In this document: positions 34,813 through 47,030 of the stretch, piece after piece | Position numbering within the stretch: the stretch's first letter is position 1 | Layout of the letters: every line of letters begins with the position of its first letter | Assembly (NCBI RefSeq): GCF_019175285.1 | Contig: NC_056524.1 | Location: forward strand, 101,198,645-101,262,644 | Reading direction: 5' to 3' | Length of the DNA: 64,000 nt | Origin: Sceloporus undulatus | Taxonomy: Eukaryota; Chordata; Lepidosauria; Squamata; Phrynosomatidae | The notes under the pieces: model-generated | The model's database searches: none | What the model saw: the letters and a program-made list of their open reading frames with translations, nothing else | Told to the model about the DNA's origin: nothing | Program-made: the position numbers and the translations under genes

Positions 34813-36741
34813 TTGAAAAGGCAAGGAAGTGGATGTCACATGTCAAGGTATATGTTCCAAAATCTGGATACATCCCATGGTTAATCTGGAATTACTTAGG
34901 GGCAAATTTTGCAGAAAACTAAAATTATTTCTAACTTTAAAATATGTTCTCAATATCTTCTTGAGGTTTCCTATTTCAATGAATGTCATTTTTCATATGA
35001 TGGCAAAGTATACACATCTAAAATGTTACTTATTTTTCCCATGTACAGTTTCATTAAATGCAGAGGAAAATGGTCACATATCACACAAAAGTTTTACTTC
35101 ACCAACATATAGGTGTGTGTATGGGAACACAATTATGCATGTATTCAGATGTAAGAATCTCATTAAAAAGGGAGGGCAGGAGGAAGGATAAGGAACAGTG
35201 ACTGGGATCGATGCCCATACTGTTAGGCCTGCTTTCTATTATGCATCTTACTGGGTTAGATCCAAAGATCTCTGAGTGGATTTCTGTTCTTGGCATCTGC
35301 AAATAGAGGGGGCAAAGACTTTTTTGCCTATTCCAGATCCTTGAAAATCTGCTCCAGAACTGGGACACCCTTGAGACCAGCGTGAGAGGTAGTGCTGCTT
35401 TCTGCGGGAAATGTGGATGAAAATTCACTTGCCTCATCACTCTTTGTCATTCACATGTCTTCTTTCCCTCTTGTAAATGGAGGACAGATTTGGAATGAAC
35501 CTACAATCTAATATAAATACCTGAATACACCACTGCATTTTACAAGCACATCAATTTCAAAAAAGATAACATTCAGTTCCTAAAAAAATAATTTTCACCA
35601 AAGGCTAAAATGTGGAGTGGAAGTAAGGAACTTGCCTTTTTGCAGGGCACAAAACAGTGCTTCCATGTGCCATCATTTATTATGTGTGGCAAGATGTAAC
35701 TTCACTACAAGAGTTGTACTTTAGGTTAGATGGGGCAAAATATGCTAGTGGCTGAGGATTTAGGCATAAGAAAGAAAGAAAAAACCCAAGACTCACATTT
35801 CACAATATCAGTGATGTTGCTAATTACATTAACAACTGAATAGCAATGACTGCTGTGTCCTGAGTGACTATATGTTCCTTTCAGAATAATAATGCTGCCT
35901 TTAGTAAGCATAATTGAATTATATTGAGCAAATGGGGAAGGGAGGTGTGTGTGTATTTATTATATGGGAAATCATGTATCAAGGACCAAAGTTAACCAGT
36001 GCTGATTCTCCTCTTTATGACACCTGAAATTAGATCATACTTGTGCTATGTCTTTTAGCAATGTTACTGTCACTAAACTTTAAAGACGTATTGTTATGAC
36101 AGAAAAAGGCAGAAATTGGCACTATTGACACCTATTTATTTATACCATCTGTACTCCAATACTAAGACCATGGCATCTCACATATTTTTAAAAGGAAAAA
36201 AACAACACAGATAGAATGAAAAAATGATTTCTAATATTACAACAAATAGATCATAACATTAAAACAATAATCCAATAAAAGCAAAGTTTTGAAAAATCTA
36301 TAAGAGAAAAAGTATAACACTCTCAGTGACCAGTCAGTTTCCTGCCTGAATAAAAAAAGTCTTTGTCTGGCAGTGGGAGGATACAAGGAGTGGATCAGAC
36401 CAACCACTGTTGGATGGCAGTTCCAGAGCATAGAATGAACCAACTAACCACCCACTTTTTATACAACATACTATATATAGAAACTCCTCCCTTTTCTCTC
36501 AAGACATCTGCAGACCAAGAGAAGAAAGAGGTTACAATGCCACCAAAAGATTCTGAATTTTCTTAAAAGAAACAAAGAGGTAGAAAAAAACAACAAACCT
36601 GTCCTTTAAAAAAGAGGTATGAGCTCATTTTTCACAATATGATTTACAGGTGAGAAACGACAGTATGAAAGTCAAAGCACTGTTCCATTCTGTGAAGCTT
36701 GTAATAAGGAAACTAGTAGAATATCAAGAAATATTCTAGAC

Positions 36742-36984
36742 CAGTGGTTCCCAAACTTCAGTTCTCCAAGTTCCCAAGCTTTAGTACACACCTCTGAGTG
36801 TGATGTAGTCTCCTTCTTTGGAGGTTTTTAAAAAGAGGCTGGATGGGCATCTGTCACAGGTACTTTGATTGTGAGTTCCTGCATGGCAGAGGTTAGACTG
36901 GATGACCCTTGAGGTCTCTTCCAACTCTTTTGGACTTCAGCTCCAAAACACTGCCCAGCTTTTCTGGAAGTTTGGGAACCACTG
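36742..36984. mobile_element. non-autonomous hAT transposon with CR1 tail inside
   Basis: Inverted ends CAGTGGTTCCCAAACTTC and (right, reverse complement) CAGTGGTTCCCAAACTTCC. The 8-bp duplication is TTCTAGAC/TTCTAGAT, with one mismatch. The middle (about 36800-36932) is a CR1 3' end: GGCTGGATGGGCATCTGTCA, TTGTGAGTTCCTGCATGGCA, TTGAGGTCTCTTCCAACTCT. Confidence 0.85.
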
Positions 36985-37053
36985 TTCTAGATAACACATT
37001 TTTTTAAAAAAAAAGATACTGTTCAATAAAATAATAAAATTAGGTCAACTTAC

Positions 37054-37189
37054 CATCAGGATCTTTGAAAGTCAAGGTGATGAACTTGCTAGCAACCATG
37101 AACATGAATATTACCCAAAAGCATGCAGCTAACAGCAGCCACCGGTGGTGCATGATGTCAGATATGAGCCATATAACTTCTGTTGGTCC
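37054..37189 (-). CDS. CHST10: CHST10 first coding exon (start codon, membrane anchor)
   Basis: The ATG is at 37153-37151 and opens with MHHRWLLLAACFWVIFMF, nearly identical to the human N-terminus as I recall it. The exon encodes 33 codons plus one base and ends DPD. The donor reads GATG|gtaagt at 37053-37048. An acceptor (aaaagcag) places the exon 5' edge at about 37189, leaving 36 bases of 5' UTR in this exon. The stretch of about 17 hydrophobic residues starting five residues in is the single signal-anchor of a type II Golgi protein. Upstream UTR exons must lie further right. Confidence 0.95.
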
Positions 37190-37509
37190 CTGCTTTTAAA
37201 AAAACACAGAAAAATTAATATGTACTGGGAGGTTTCCTGAGAAGTAGTCTCTTGTATAAATAATGAAGCATCTTGTTTAATTGCAGTCCAGTGTAGCTTT
37301 TAAACAGCATCATCAATAGCTTTTTTTATCATTGTAAAGTAATAATAAATTTCTATTTCCCCCCAGACAGAGATTTTGACCAAGTAGGATAAGGTATTTC
37401 ATATGCTAGCATCTCCACAGATATATGGATCCAGGTATTAGTAAAATCTTAAAATAGAAAATTATGCCCAAATGAAAAGGGGAAAAATGCAAGCCTGAAG
37501 GAAACACAC

Positions 37510-37685
37510 AACAGCTGAGAGAGCTGGTATAGTGTTAGACCCAGGAAATCTGCGTTCAAATCCCTCCTTGAGTAACCTTGGCCAGACGCACACACACACA
37601 TGCTAAGCTGTCTCACAAGTCTATAGCAACAGTATATGCCATCCCCAGCTCCCACCAGAAAGGGTGGAATAAAAACTTAAATAAG
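37510..37685 (+). mobile_element. tRNA-like SINE, variant tail
   Basis: Head GAGCTGGTATAGTGTTAGAC and TGCGTTCAAATCCCTCC look tRNA-derived. The tail AAAGGGTGGAATAAAAACTT differs from the common L2-like one. Confidence 0.45.
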
Positions 37686-39149
37686 TAACATACTGGAGAA
37701 GTAGAGAACTTGAGAGATTGTTTCAGATGGTAGTCCTATGTACAGTACATTTGTTTGGGGGCAATTCCTCTTGAACCCTTGGAATGTTTCATAAAAAAGA
37801 ACAGCTAAACTTCAATCAATGCTTTTGCTCAAGGCAGTTTAGCTCTTTAAAGGATTTCAAGAGGTTTTACAGCCAAACTTAACTCCATAATGAAGAAGTA
37901 AAAACTCCTGCAGAAAATATAAATTATATTTGTAAACACATACACATTATGTTTGTAATATGAACTTTTCAATTTTCCTCAAAATATGTCAGTTTTAAAA
38001 TTTTATCTTCAACATTGCTGTGTTAACAGAGTCCAGTCCAAACAAATCCTCAGAATGCAACAACCTTTTCTTAATGGGCTGATATGTTTTTTAAAATTCC
38101 AAATGGCTGCTATCTCCTAAGCACACCATTTCAGAACAGCAAGCAGAGTGGCTTGCTGCTGCTGCAAGAATGAGCAAATCCTTTGCATTCAGAAAATGAA
38201 TATAATCAATATTAATACATTTTTCTGAATTACAAATGGTTGCAACTTTAATTATTAAAGCTTCACAGAACTCCTGTCAGATAGATTGATTGTACTTTCC
38301 AACATGAAACCAATTCAAAAGTACAAATTAACTCTGGGGGCATTCATCACATGCTGCTTCCATAGAGGTTGTCTATTTATCACCTTGGGCTGAATTCTGC
38401 AAAATGTATATAACGAATCTACAGAGAATGAATCAGCAACAGTGCTAGAAATTCAGTTCACAGTGTTGTGATGGTCATGCACTAACGGCTCACAGTGACT
38501 CCCACAGACAGAAGTAAGCCAAGAGGGTGCCTAGTTGTTTACAACTTAGCCCAGAACACTGACAGTGATTGTGTTGGCTGTTGTGGGCTTCTAACAGGGC
38601 ACAGCCCCACTTGTCCTTCTTTTCCACTGTTTATCTGGAAGGTGTTTTTTTAACAGCATCAGCATTGGGAGGATGGTGAAGGAGAGCTGGAGAAACTCAG
38701 GTGTTTATCACACGAAGGTTTTGCAGCTCTGACCCAAAGCCCCTGCGGGTTCAACGATGCAAATTCACGTGATAACATGATGTATTATCTCACACAATTG
38801 CTTTCTATGGGAGGTCATTCCGAGGCGCATCCACAGTGAATCTGAAGTGAGTCCTCATTTTGGTGAATTCGGTAACAAGCGAATTCACAAAAATTGCTTC
38901 TAAGATCACTTTGATTTCACTCCCAATTGGGCTGGTGTGAAATACAGTTTTGCTTCCATCCTGGTACACCCCCCCCAAACTTCCAAGGTCCCACATTTCC
39001 CATGATGCTCCACTGCAATTTTGTCCCATTTGCTTCCGGTGCTCCTACAAGAAGGGAGGTGGATGTAGCTGACAAGGATGAAGGGAATGAAACAGGAGGC
39101 TGAGGGGAGAGATGGGAGCAACGGAGGGGGCCATCAGAGGCTGGGGGGA

Positions 39150-39680
39150 GCAACCAACTCCCAGAATTTCATAGCCTAGAGACAAGGACTCCACAACCAA
39201 CTCCAACTCCCAGAATTCCATAGCCTCATGCCAAGGACTCCACAGCAAACTCCAAATCCCAGAATCCCATAGCACTGAGCCAGGACAGTTAAAGTGGAGT
39301 CAAACCAGATTATTTCCCCAGTGCAGATGCAATCTAAGCAAAGGCAACTGTTACAAAGGGAAGGAGAGCATGGAGAATAATTATAATAATTATGATTAAA
39401 AATTGTTTTTAAATAATAATAATAATTTGTTTTTTTAAATAATAACAATAATAACAATAATAAGTTATTAGTTTGCTGAGGCACCAGAGCTCTCTGGCAG
39501 AGAAGGCTCAATGTCTCACGACACTACAGTTCCCAGAATTCCACAGCACTGAGCCAGGACAGTTAAAGTGGAGTCAAACCGGATTATTTCCCCAGTGCGG
39601 ATCAACCTAAGAGAAGGCAACTGTTACAAAGGGAAGGAGAGTTGATTGTATTCAGAGGTGGTATTTTAGGGAGCATGGAG
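39150..39680. repeat. two direct copies of a MITE-derived block
   Basis: GAGCCAGGACAGTTAAAGTG, GAGTCAAACCAGATTATTTC and then GGCAACTGTTACAAAGGGAA appear near 39274-39365 and again near 39552-39640 in the same order, separated by AAT-rich DNA. This indicates a local duplication. Confidence 0.75.
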
Positions 39681-39869
39681 AATAATGGAAACCGGATCAT
39701 TTCTGCACTCCTCCAAAATCAGTTTCCTTCAGATCCAAAGGATTTACTTCCAAGTAAACCTGAAGCTTCTACACTGATTATTTTGCAGTGAAATAATTTT
39801 TTATTATTATTACTATTAATAATAACAATTCCTTAATAATAATAACAATAATAATAATAAATAGAAGGG

Positions 39870-40325
39870 GGCTCTGACATGGAGGATAGATGTAGATGTG
39901 ACCAAAATGGATGAGGAGAATGACAGGAGGATAGATGTAGATGGAGCTGAAATAGATGAGGAGAATGACAGGAGGATAGATGTAGATGTAGCTGAAATAG
40001 ATGAGGAGAATGACAGGAGGATAGATGTAGATGGAGCTGAAATAGATNNNNNNNNNNAAAAATGACAGGAGGATAGATATAGATGTGGCTGAAATTGATG
40101 AAGAGAATGACAGGAGGATGGTAGATGGAGCTGAAATAGATGAGGAGAATGACAGGAGTAGATGTAGATGTGGCTGAAATAGGTAAGGAAAATGACAGGA
40201 GGATGTAGATGGAGCTGAAATAGGTGAGGAAAATGACAAGAGGATAGATGTAGATGGAGCTGAAATAGATGAGGAGAATGACAGGATAGATGTAGATGGA
40301 GCTGAAATGGGTGGGGGATCTGACA
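39870..40325. repeat. 45-bp minisatellite, about 10 units, with N gap
   Basis: Unit GAGGAGAATGACAGGAGG, ATAGATGTAGATGGAGCTGA, AATAGAT. Because the unit is a multiple of three, several frames stay open on the minus strand; they are not genes. Confidence 0.93.
40048..40057. other. assembly gap, 10 N
   Basis: Ten Ns inside the 45-bp minisatellite at 39870-40325, so its unit count is a minimum. Confidence 0.99.
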
Positions 40326-41403
40326 CGGAGGACCTGTTTGAATTTGGCTGCCAGGAATGGAAAAATAGAAGAGAGGAAGAAACATGAAGCAATCATTCAC
40401 GTGAGGCTAGCATTCACGTGAAACTGGAACCAGGAAATGGCCCCTTTCTTCACCCCGGGAGTGCAAAGGTTCACGATGTGTTCAGAGCCCTACTAAGCAT
40501 ACACAAGGGTCCCAATTCGAATCGTTGAATCCGCATGGTATGTACCGGTGTGATAATTTAATGTGCACTTGCTCCGCTTTGACTCATGAATTACCACAAT
40601 TCTGCTCTTCACGTGAGATAATTCATCACATGAATTGCCTTGGATTCGAATTGATTCTGCTTCCCCTTCAATTCGAATTGGCTCTGGATTTGAGTTCCAG
40701 TCTCTCGTGTGATAAAGGCCACAGACTTTTAGTGCCAGATCGCAGCAGTGTGTCTGCTGTATAATAAAGCTTGACCAGGGAAATAATGGGATTCTGCTCT
40801 ACAAGAATCTACTGTAGGTGTTGGCCTGCCTGCAAGAAGCAAAGTAAACAGCAGCTGCCTCCAGAGTTCCTAAATAAGCATGCATGAACATCGAACATTG
40901 AAGCAGAGAGAAAAAGGGGAGAAGATAAATCCTTGCCCTACCATCTACCACCAGCATGATAAAGAAAGATCTTTAAGCTTGGCCACCAAATTGAAATCAT
41001 GGGTGGGGGCGAGGAGGGGGGAGTCTGGCAAAAGAAAACAAATCATTGGATGCTTTTTGGAAACTATGACGTACACTTGAACCTCGACTTTTGAGGTTTT
41101 ACTGCTGCAGATCTGATTATCCATGAGTTTGCCATCAATAATACACAAGGATTTTTTAAAAATTCTATCATCTACTGTGGAAAATTGCAGACAACATGTG
41201 TCAACAAAAAAACTAAAACATGTTTAGTGCTTCCCCTTCCATCCCTAGAGCCTTGCCTGGCACTGGTCACCCAATTGTGGCTGTTCTCCTCCTCTCTGGC
41301 CACATCAGGGACTACTAGGTCTGGCATGCCCTGCAATAGCAGGGTGGACAGCAGAGTGTTTTGCTCAGGTTCCTTAGCCCATAAAGGTTGGCACACAGAC
41401 AAA

Positions 41404-41608
41404 GGTTCAAAACACACTGCAGAAATAGCCCAGTTTGAGACCGCTTTAACTGCCCCAGCTCAGTGCAGTGTAGTTTATTTTGGCAATAGAGCTCTCTGAG
41501 AGAAGACTAAATGTTTCACAAAACTATAATTCTCAGGATTCCCTAGCATTAAGCCAGGGCAGTTAAAACAGTCTCAAACTGGATTATTTCTGCAGTGTCT
41601 TTTGGACC
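41404..41608. mobile_element. palindromic MITE
   Basis: GGTTCAAAACACACTGCAGA on the left pairs with CTGCAGTGTCTTTTGGACC on the right. Next come CAGTTTGAGACCGCTTTAAC and its inverted copy, then the AGCTCTCTGAGAGAAG centre. 205 bp. Confidence 0.75.
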
Positions 41609-41611
41609 TGA

Positions 41612-44058
41612 GTTAAGGTTTGGGGCCCCTTAGATATTTTCATTTTTTCCACTATCATGTGGTGGGGAGGGGGGCTTTCCTACACCCCCAGCCCCATGAA
41701 CGTGAAGGGAAGGTCCCAAAGGCTTGCCTGACCTGGTTGTTTGATTTCACATGTGTATATTAATAGCTTTGAATAAAAAGTTTATCAAACAACTGCTCTT
41801 GTGTGTGTGAGAGAGAGATGTCGGAATCTCTCTCTATGCTTCCAATGTTATTTCTGCCTCTGGTACCAAATTTTCTGTTAAAGAAGTAAAGGCCAGGGAC
41901 ACAGCTACTTTGTTAATTGAGGATGGACAAGGAAGGCAGTAGAGTCTCAGGGAGAAATTACTCAATGAATTTCTCCTGGGCGACCATAAGTTAAACAAGT
42001 GGGAGCTGCACTCTGATTACACAGCAATTCTCACTCATTTCAATGATGAGTCCCAAAGAAAATTCCCAATGGACTGTGCTTGCATTAATTTTTCTTTCAA
42101 TACCGCCTCAATGAATTTTTAGCACAATATACCCTGGTTCAGAAGTGCTAAATCTCATGTTCTAAAGCAGAAGCTAGGAAGAACAGTTCTGCTCATCTAC
42201 AAGAGTAAGCCTTTTTTTTTTTTTTACAAAAAGGCATGACGGAAATAAACTGTTTGTTGGGAATGCTGTGATTTTTGTAACATTTTCAAGGGTTTTGGTT
42301 TTTTGTCATACATGCCATGGTCTGCCAGTTGTTTGAAATATCAACTGCTCACATTTTTTTTGTATGAACCTCATAGACAAATACAAGACAACGTCATCAA
42401 AGCCTGGACCTGAATTTTCTTTCGAAATTTTAACAAACACTTATACATCTCATATTAGTGCCAGTTCAAGAACAAACAGCTGTGCCCTCACAAACCCAAA
42501 ACTGTAACAAAAGAAACCATTTACCGTCATTTTACCAAATATCTCCGTATATCACAAATGTTTATTATACTGCAGTTTATTTTTAAAAGTCTTTAGAATT
42601 ATACCAAGCAACTAATTACTCAATTCAGTGCTACAACCATTGTTAGGTCAGGTCATAAAATAAATATAAAATAAATCAGATAGTCAAAAAGATGCTGCTG
42701 CAGTTGTATTTACCCCCATTTTGCTTTTTATGCTGAAACAGATTAAAGTGGCTATTCCTTCGAAAAATACATACACGTGAGAACTCTGGCTCAGACAGAG
42801 ACATGCACATGTATTAATTCACATGGTACCTGACTAGAAAAGCATATGTGTAAAATATGAGTACGCTATGAATTATGAGTTTCACTGGTTGTGGGGGGCA
42901 TACTGCTGTCCTTGAATCTACAGGGAGATGATGTCCCCAGCCCTCAAATGAATAGATTCCCCTGCTCCAAACATTTTATTTTTAAGGCATTTTATCTATA
43001 AGATATATATTCATTTCTCCATTAAAACTAGCATACAGCCCATGCACCTTGTTTAGCAACAGATTAGTGCTTCTAAGAGGCTTATGGGAGTGGCAATCTA
43101 ATGGTAAACAAGGAAGGAGGGGACATATATCTTCCTACTGAGAAGAAATGGTTCCTTTACATGTAAAATATCACTTGCTTTCACTATTTATTGTGTTTCA
43201 TGTGCAATGTATGGGGCTGCTTTACTCTTGCCAGGCTGACACAGGCAAAACTAAGGGAATCATTTATTAAATTCACTGCCTAAGATTAGTCTTGCACTAA
43301 TTACTTTAACACAGCCAAAAGTAAGGAGACCAAAATCTAATGTATTGTGGAAAATGCATTATTAGCCATCTAAATTACACTTCTCCCTTCAAGTTATTTT
43401 TTCTGTAGTGGCAGGATCTAGCTAGATTTACTGCCTCCTTTTCCCCTAAGCTAGTTTTTATGAGATTGCTAAACCATTAAAAGACAAATGTTTAAACCAT
43501 TTCCATTTTGTTCTGCATCTGTAATTATAAAACGAAAGTCTTGACTGGAACCTAAGGACCCAATCACATTTACATGGAGCAGCAGCAGAGCTATTTCCCT
43601 TGTGGTGTAATCCTCCAAAATATACATAAAGACATTATGAGTTTAACTAAATGTTATGTGAGATGCAGTCACAGGGCTGAAACCAATACAACTCAATGAC
43701 AGGTGAGACCCATTGAAATCAGTGAGGTTTAAGTTAATCATGACTGACAAATCACATTCATGTAGTTTTCAACTAACATAGCTGTGTTAGTCTGTTGCAG
43801 CATGAAAAGATATAAAGGACACTGAGGAAATGGACTGGAGTCCAGGAAAGATTATGCTATGTAGGTATTTCTTTTTGACTACTAGATTCATTCAAATCTC
43901 ATTCACGTAAACCAGTCTAATAGGTTGCACTAATATTACATTTAGCCTATTATGTCACTTGTTTTTATAAGTATCTCCTTTGACTATCAAGGGCAGAGAG
44001 AGACCACTGTGCCACCAGAAAGCCAAAGAAGCAATGCCTGGCCCTCGCTGAACTGTGT
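41612..44058. other. probable CHST10 first intron, no gene seen
   Basis: AT-rich unique-looking DNA with a T run near 42210. No coding frame, and few repeats I can name. Confidence 0.45.
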
Positions 44059-44520
44059 GTGACTTCTCTTATTCCCCAGAACAACAACAACCAAAAAAGC
44101 CATTAAATGCACTAAAATGCCACAGAAACTGTTGGGATTCAAAGTGTGTCCAGTCTTCTAATCACCTAATATCTGAAAATTACCAAACACCATCTGAAAA
44201 ATTAGACAATAAACATGTAAGTGTGTGCTGGAAGTAGACTTCTAGTTACATCCAGGGCACGTGCTGAAAATGCACAGCCATGACCTGGGATGGGAAGAAC
44301 ATGGCACTCATGGGAGTTTCCCAGCATAGAAAATATACTTTCCAGATAGAGATTTTGTCATCATTGAGGCATTCCTTAGTTCTGGGCTCAGTAAAATGAC
44401 ATTAAGTTCAATTAAACTCACTGAGTCTGCTGAAGTCTTGGGAGGTTTTGCTTGAGATCTCATAGAAGTCTCATAATGGCTTTTTTGGTTGTTGTTGTTC
44501 TGGGGAATTAGAGAAGTCAC
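44059..44520. repeat. 462-bp block bounded by 47-bp inverted repeats
   Basis: Arms 44059-44105 and 44474-44520 match with about one or two differences; each holds CCCCAGAACAACAACAACC or its complement. The loop of about 370 bp shows no coding frame. It could be a non-autonomous DNA transposon, but I see no target-site duplication. Confidence 0.75.
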
Positions 44521-45472
44521 AAAAATGAGGTTGGGGCTACATGCAGGTTATGGGCCCCATCTTCCTCACATGCTACAGGTAAATAGTATCTCATTATGTG
44601 TAGAATATGGCTTCCTCTATCAATTACAAGCACGAAAGAATATAAGAACTGCCATGCTGGATCAGATTTAGGTCTGATCAGCCAATCGAGGGGATATGCA
44701 AGAATTTTTCTGGTGCAGGGAGTTGCACAGTGGCATGTGAACATAATACACATACTGCTACAACGCATGTAAGCAATTTGTGGCTTTTTGTGAAGATATA
44801 TTTTCATCCCTGCTGTCATATTTATTTACATTTTAAAGCCTACAAATAATGGAAGGCAAATGGTCAGAATTTCCAATCTGACAGTGCTAAAGCAGAATGC
44901 AAAGATATTGTAATCCCCAACAAATTTTTCTGTGAAATGAGGGATTATTTTTTTAAAAGAGCATTCAGAAGTAAGGGAGATAGGTCCTAAACAACAGCAG
45001 GCTTCTTTACAGGGCTAGTATAATTTACAGTCCGTTGGAATCAGTCCCACTTCCTGCAATATAGGTATAATCATGATGGATTTTTTAAAAATCTATTCAT
45101 GGAAATGTATATTCAACTGCTTTTACATGATCATGGCAGTTCTAAGGTGTTCAGATCTCATAAAAATTTGCAGAAGAAGCATCATTAGATCAGAGTAAGC
45201 AGCTCTGCTGTGGTTTGTCTCACAGCTGGACAAACCACAGAGGATGGTTGTCACCACTGTGTGCTGCTTGTGACCTGCTGAAAGCTGTTTACATGGTCAG
45301 GATGCTGATGGAAGCTTTTTAGTTTGTTAAAGAATAGTTAGAGGACAAGGATGCTGCAAGCAAAGCAACTAGAAAGGCATTTTTCTCTTGCTGACTTAAA
45401 GAACTTGGGGTCACTCAATGAAACTGTTTAGCAGTGGACTGAAGATGAGCAAAAGGAAGCATTCAGCACACT

Positions 45473-45650
45473 AGAGCCAATGTGGCATAGAGGCTTGAGG
45501 CTTGGACTATGATTCTGGATACCAGGATTCGATTCCCACATGGCCATGGAAACCCATTGGGTGATCCTGGGCAAGTCACATACTCTCAGCCTCTGGAGAA
45601 GGCAATAGCAAACCTCATCTGAACAAATGGAAACAACCCGAAGGCACCAC
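45473..45650 (+). mobile_element. tRNA-derived SINE with L2-like tail
   Basis: GAGCCAATGTGGCATAGAGG head, ACCAGGATTCGATTCCCACA B box, ACCCATTGGGTGATCCTGGG core, CCGAAGGCACCACAC tail. Confidence 0.75.
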
Positions 45651-46007
45651 ACACACACACTTAACTACTCAAATGAATTAGCTATAGCTTTTTAAACATG
45701 GCATAATGATTATCTGTACTTATTAACTGTAACATGAATGCCAGACGTTGAAGACAGACCATAAAGGATGCTGTTTGTGACTCTTAGGGATCAATATCAG
45801 CTACATGGATATCCACAGGTGAGAGAAGTCTTATAACACCTTAAAAGAGAAACAAATTGGTTATGGCACATCATGTCTTCACACGTAATATACTTTTAAC
45901 CAAAGACACTTCCAAACACAGGATAAAGTAGACTTTGGCCTTACACCAAAATACACTCCTGAGTCTTTTAAGATGTCAGAAGACTGTTGTTTCTGATAAT
46001 CTTATTC

Positions 46008-46150
46008 TTTATAACCATGTGCCTTCAAGCCATTCCCAACATATAGTGACCCTAAAGGAAACCTATCATGGGAGCATGACTTGCCCAGGGTCACTGAGGT
46101 TTCCATGGCAGAGTTGAACCCTGATGATTTTATACTGCGGTGCTGAACAC
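46008..46150 (-). mobile_element. tRNA-derived SINE with L2-like tail
   Basis: On the plus strand it reads from the tail (GTGCCTTCAAGCCATTCC) back through CCAGGGTCACTGAGG to the head. Confidence 0.65.
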
Positions 46151-46439
46151 AACAGAGAGAAAGCTTCCCTGGACAGCATGCATAGATATGTCCTGCACAT
46201 TGCTTTGTTAAGTTGGGACAATTATATTGCAACACTCTGGTTGCACTAAAGGATTCCCAAATGGCATTACCATGCTTGCAGGCCTATCAGTTCCCAATAC
46301 AGAGATTGCCCACTTCACAATTGCAGCATTTGAGATCTGACAAAGGCAGAGTGACTCTTCCACTTTGACCACAAGGTCTTTCCCCCCAAAAAACCAAGGC
46401 CAGCAGGTTTGCCTCCTACCCACCCTCCAAGTCAAGATA

Positions 46440-46770
46440 GTACACTTGCCCTCCATATTTGCTAGTCAGGGGCACAAGGCCCCCGTGAATACGGAAGAAA
46501 CACAAATAACAAAAACACCATGTTTCCATCTTTCCAGGAATCTCTAGGTCCTCCAGGGCAACTCTGTGCTCAACGTCCGACAGACACTGACCATAGAACT
46601 GGGCTGGAGGAGCTATAAAGGCCTAGTCAAGTATTCTCCCTTGGAATGTCTAGGTCTTTTGGTGCCACTTTTAGTTAAAGTTGACCATAGAGTTTCACTG
46701 GAGGACCTAGATATTCCTAGAGAACATATTAATCAAATCCGTGAATAATCAAATCCACAAATATCAATCC
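46440..46770. mobile_element. probable old Tigger-like transposon
   Basis: CCCTCCATATTTGCTAGTC and GGCCCCCGTGAATACGGAAG at the left, with AAATCCGTGAATAATCAAAT near the right, resemble the GCGGATA-rich ends of Tigger/MER2-type elements. Ends diverged. Confidence 0.4.
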
Positions 46771-46796
46771 TAATTCTGCGGCTGAGCACATCTCAC

Positions 46797-46985
46797 ATTC
46801 TGGAGAAATAATAGCCCAGTTTGGTTGGGCTTTAACTCTTTGTCTGGCTCTCTGCTATGGAATTCTGGGAGTTGGAGGGCCCCACAACAAACTCCAACTC
46901 CCAGAATTCCATAGCCTTGAGCCAAAGAAAGAGTTAAAGCCCTGCCAAAGCGGGTTATTATCCCTCCAGTGTGGCTGCAGCCTGA
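46797..46985. mobile_element. palindromic MITE
   Basis: GGGCTTTAACTCTTTGTCTG and GAAAGAGTTAAAGCCCTG are inverted partners around CCAACTCCCAGAATTCCATA. Same superfamily as 41404-41608. Confidence 0.65.
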
Positions 46986-47030
46986 TGAGGCTTGGCATCG
47001 CTTTCTATGGGAGGCTGAGGTAGTACTCAC

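Larger units (their letters stand above)
13978..37189 (-). other. CHST10: CHST10 gene, coding span (HNK-1 sulfotransferase)
   Basis: CHST10 is a type II Golgi enzyme. It transfers sulfate from PAPS to the 3-OH of terminal glucuronic acid, forming the HNK-1 epitope on neural glycoproteins and glycolipids. The five exons below join in phase into about 358 residues. The human protein is 356 as I recall it, and the two extra residues fall in exon 2. Visible parts are a short cytosolic tail, a membrane anchor (about residues 5-21), a stem, a 5'-phosphosulfate site PKVGNTQWKK (about 129-138) and a 3'-phosphate site VRDPFERLISAF (about 190-201). In the family, a Lys in the first site and Arg, Asp, Pro and Ser in the second are known to matter; all are present here. 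The gene runs on the minus strand and is interrupted by an N gap and by a probable assembly duplication, both inside the intron before the last exon. Identification rests on recalled human sequence and is very secure. Confidence 0.97.
38698..40733. mobile_element. ~2-kb inverted-terminal-repeat element, unclassified
   Basis: TTTATCACACGA near 38704-38715 has its inverted partner TCGTGTGATAAA near 40713-40724. Both ends are rich in CACGTGA motifs. Inside lie a local ~300-bp duplication, AAT-rich tracts and the 45-bp minisatellite. No transposase frame and no clear target duplication. Confidence 0.45.

Noticed and set aside
39778-40400. Long minus-strand open frames (about 190-204 codons) rich in Ser/Pro/Ile
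   Set aside because: They translate the 45-bp minisatellite, whose unit is divisible by three, in three frames at once, and they cross an N gap.
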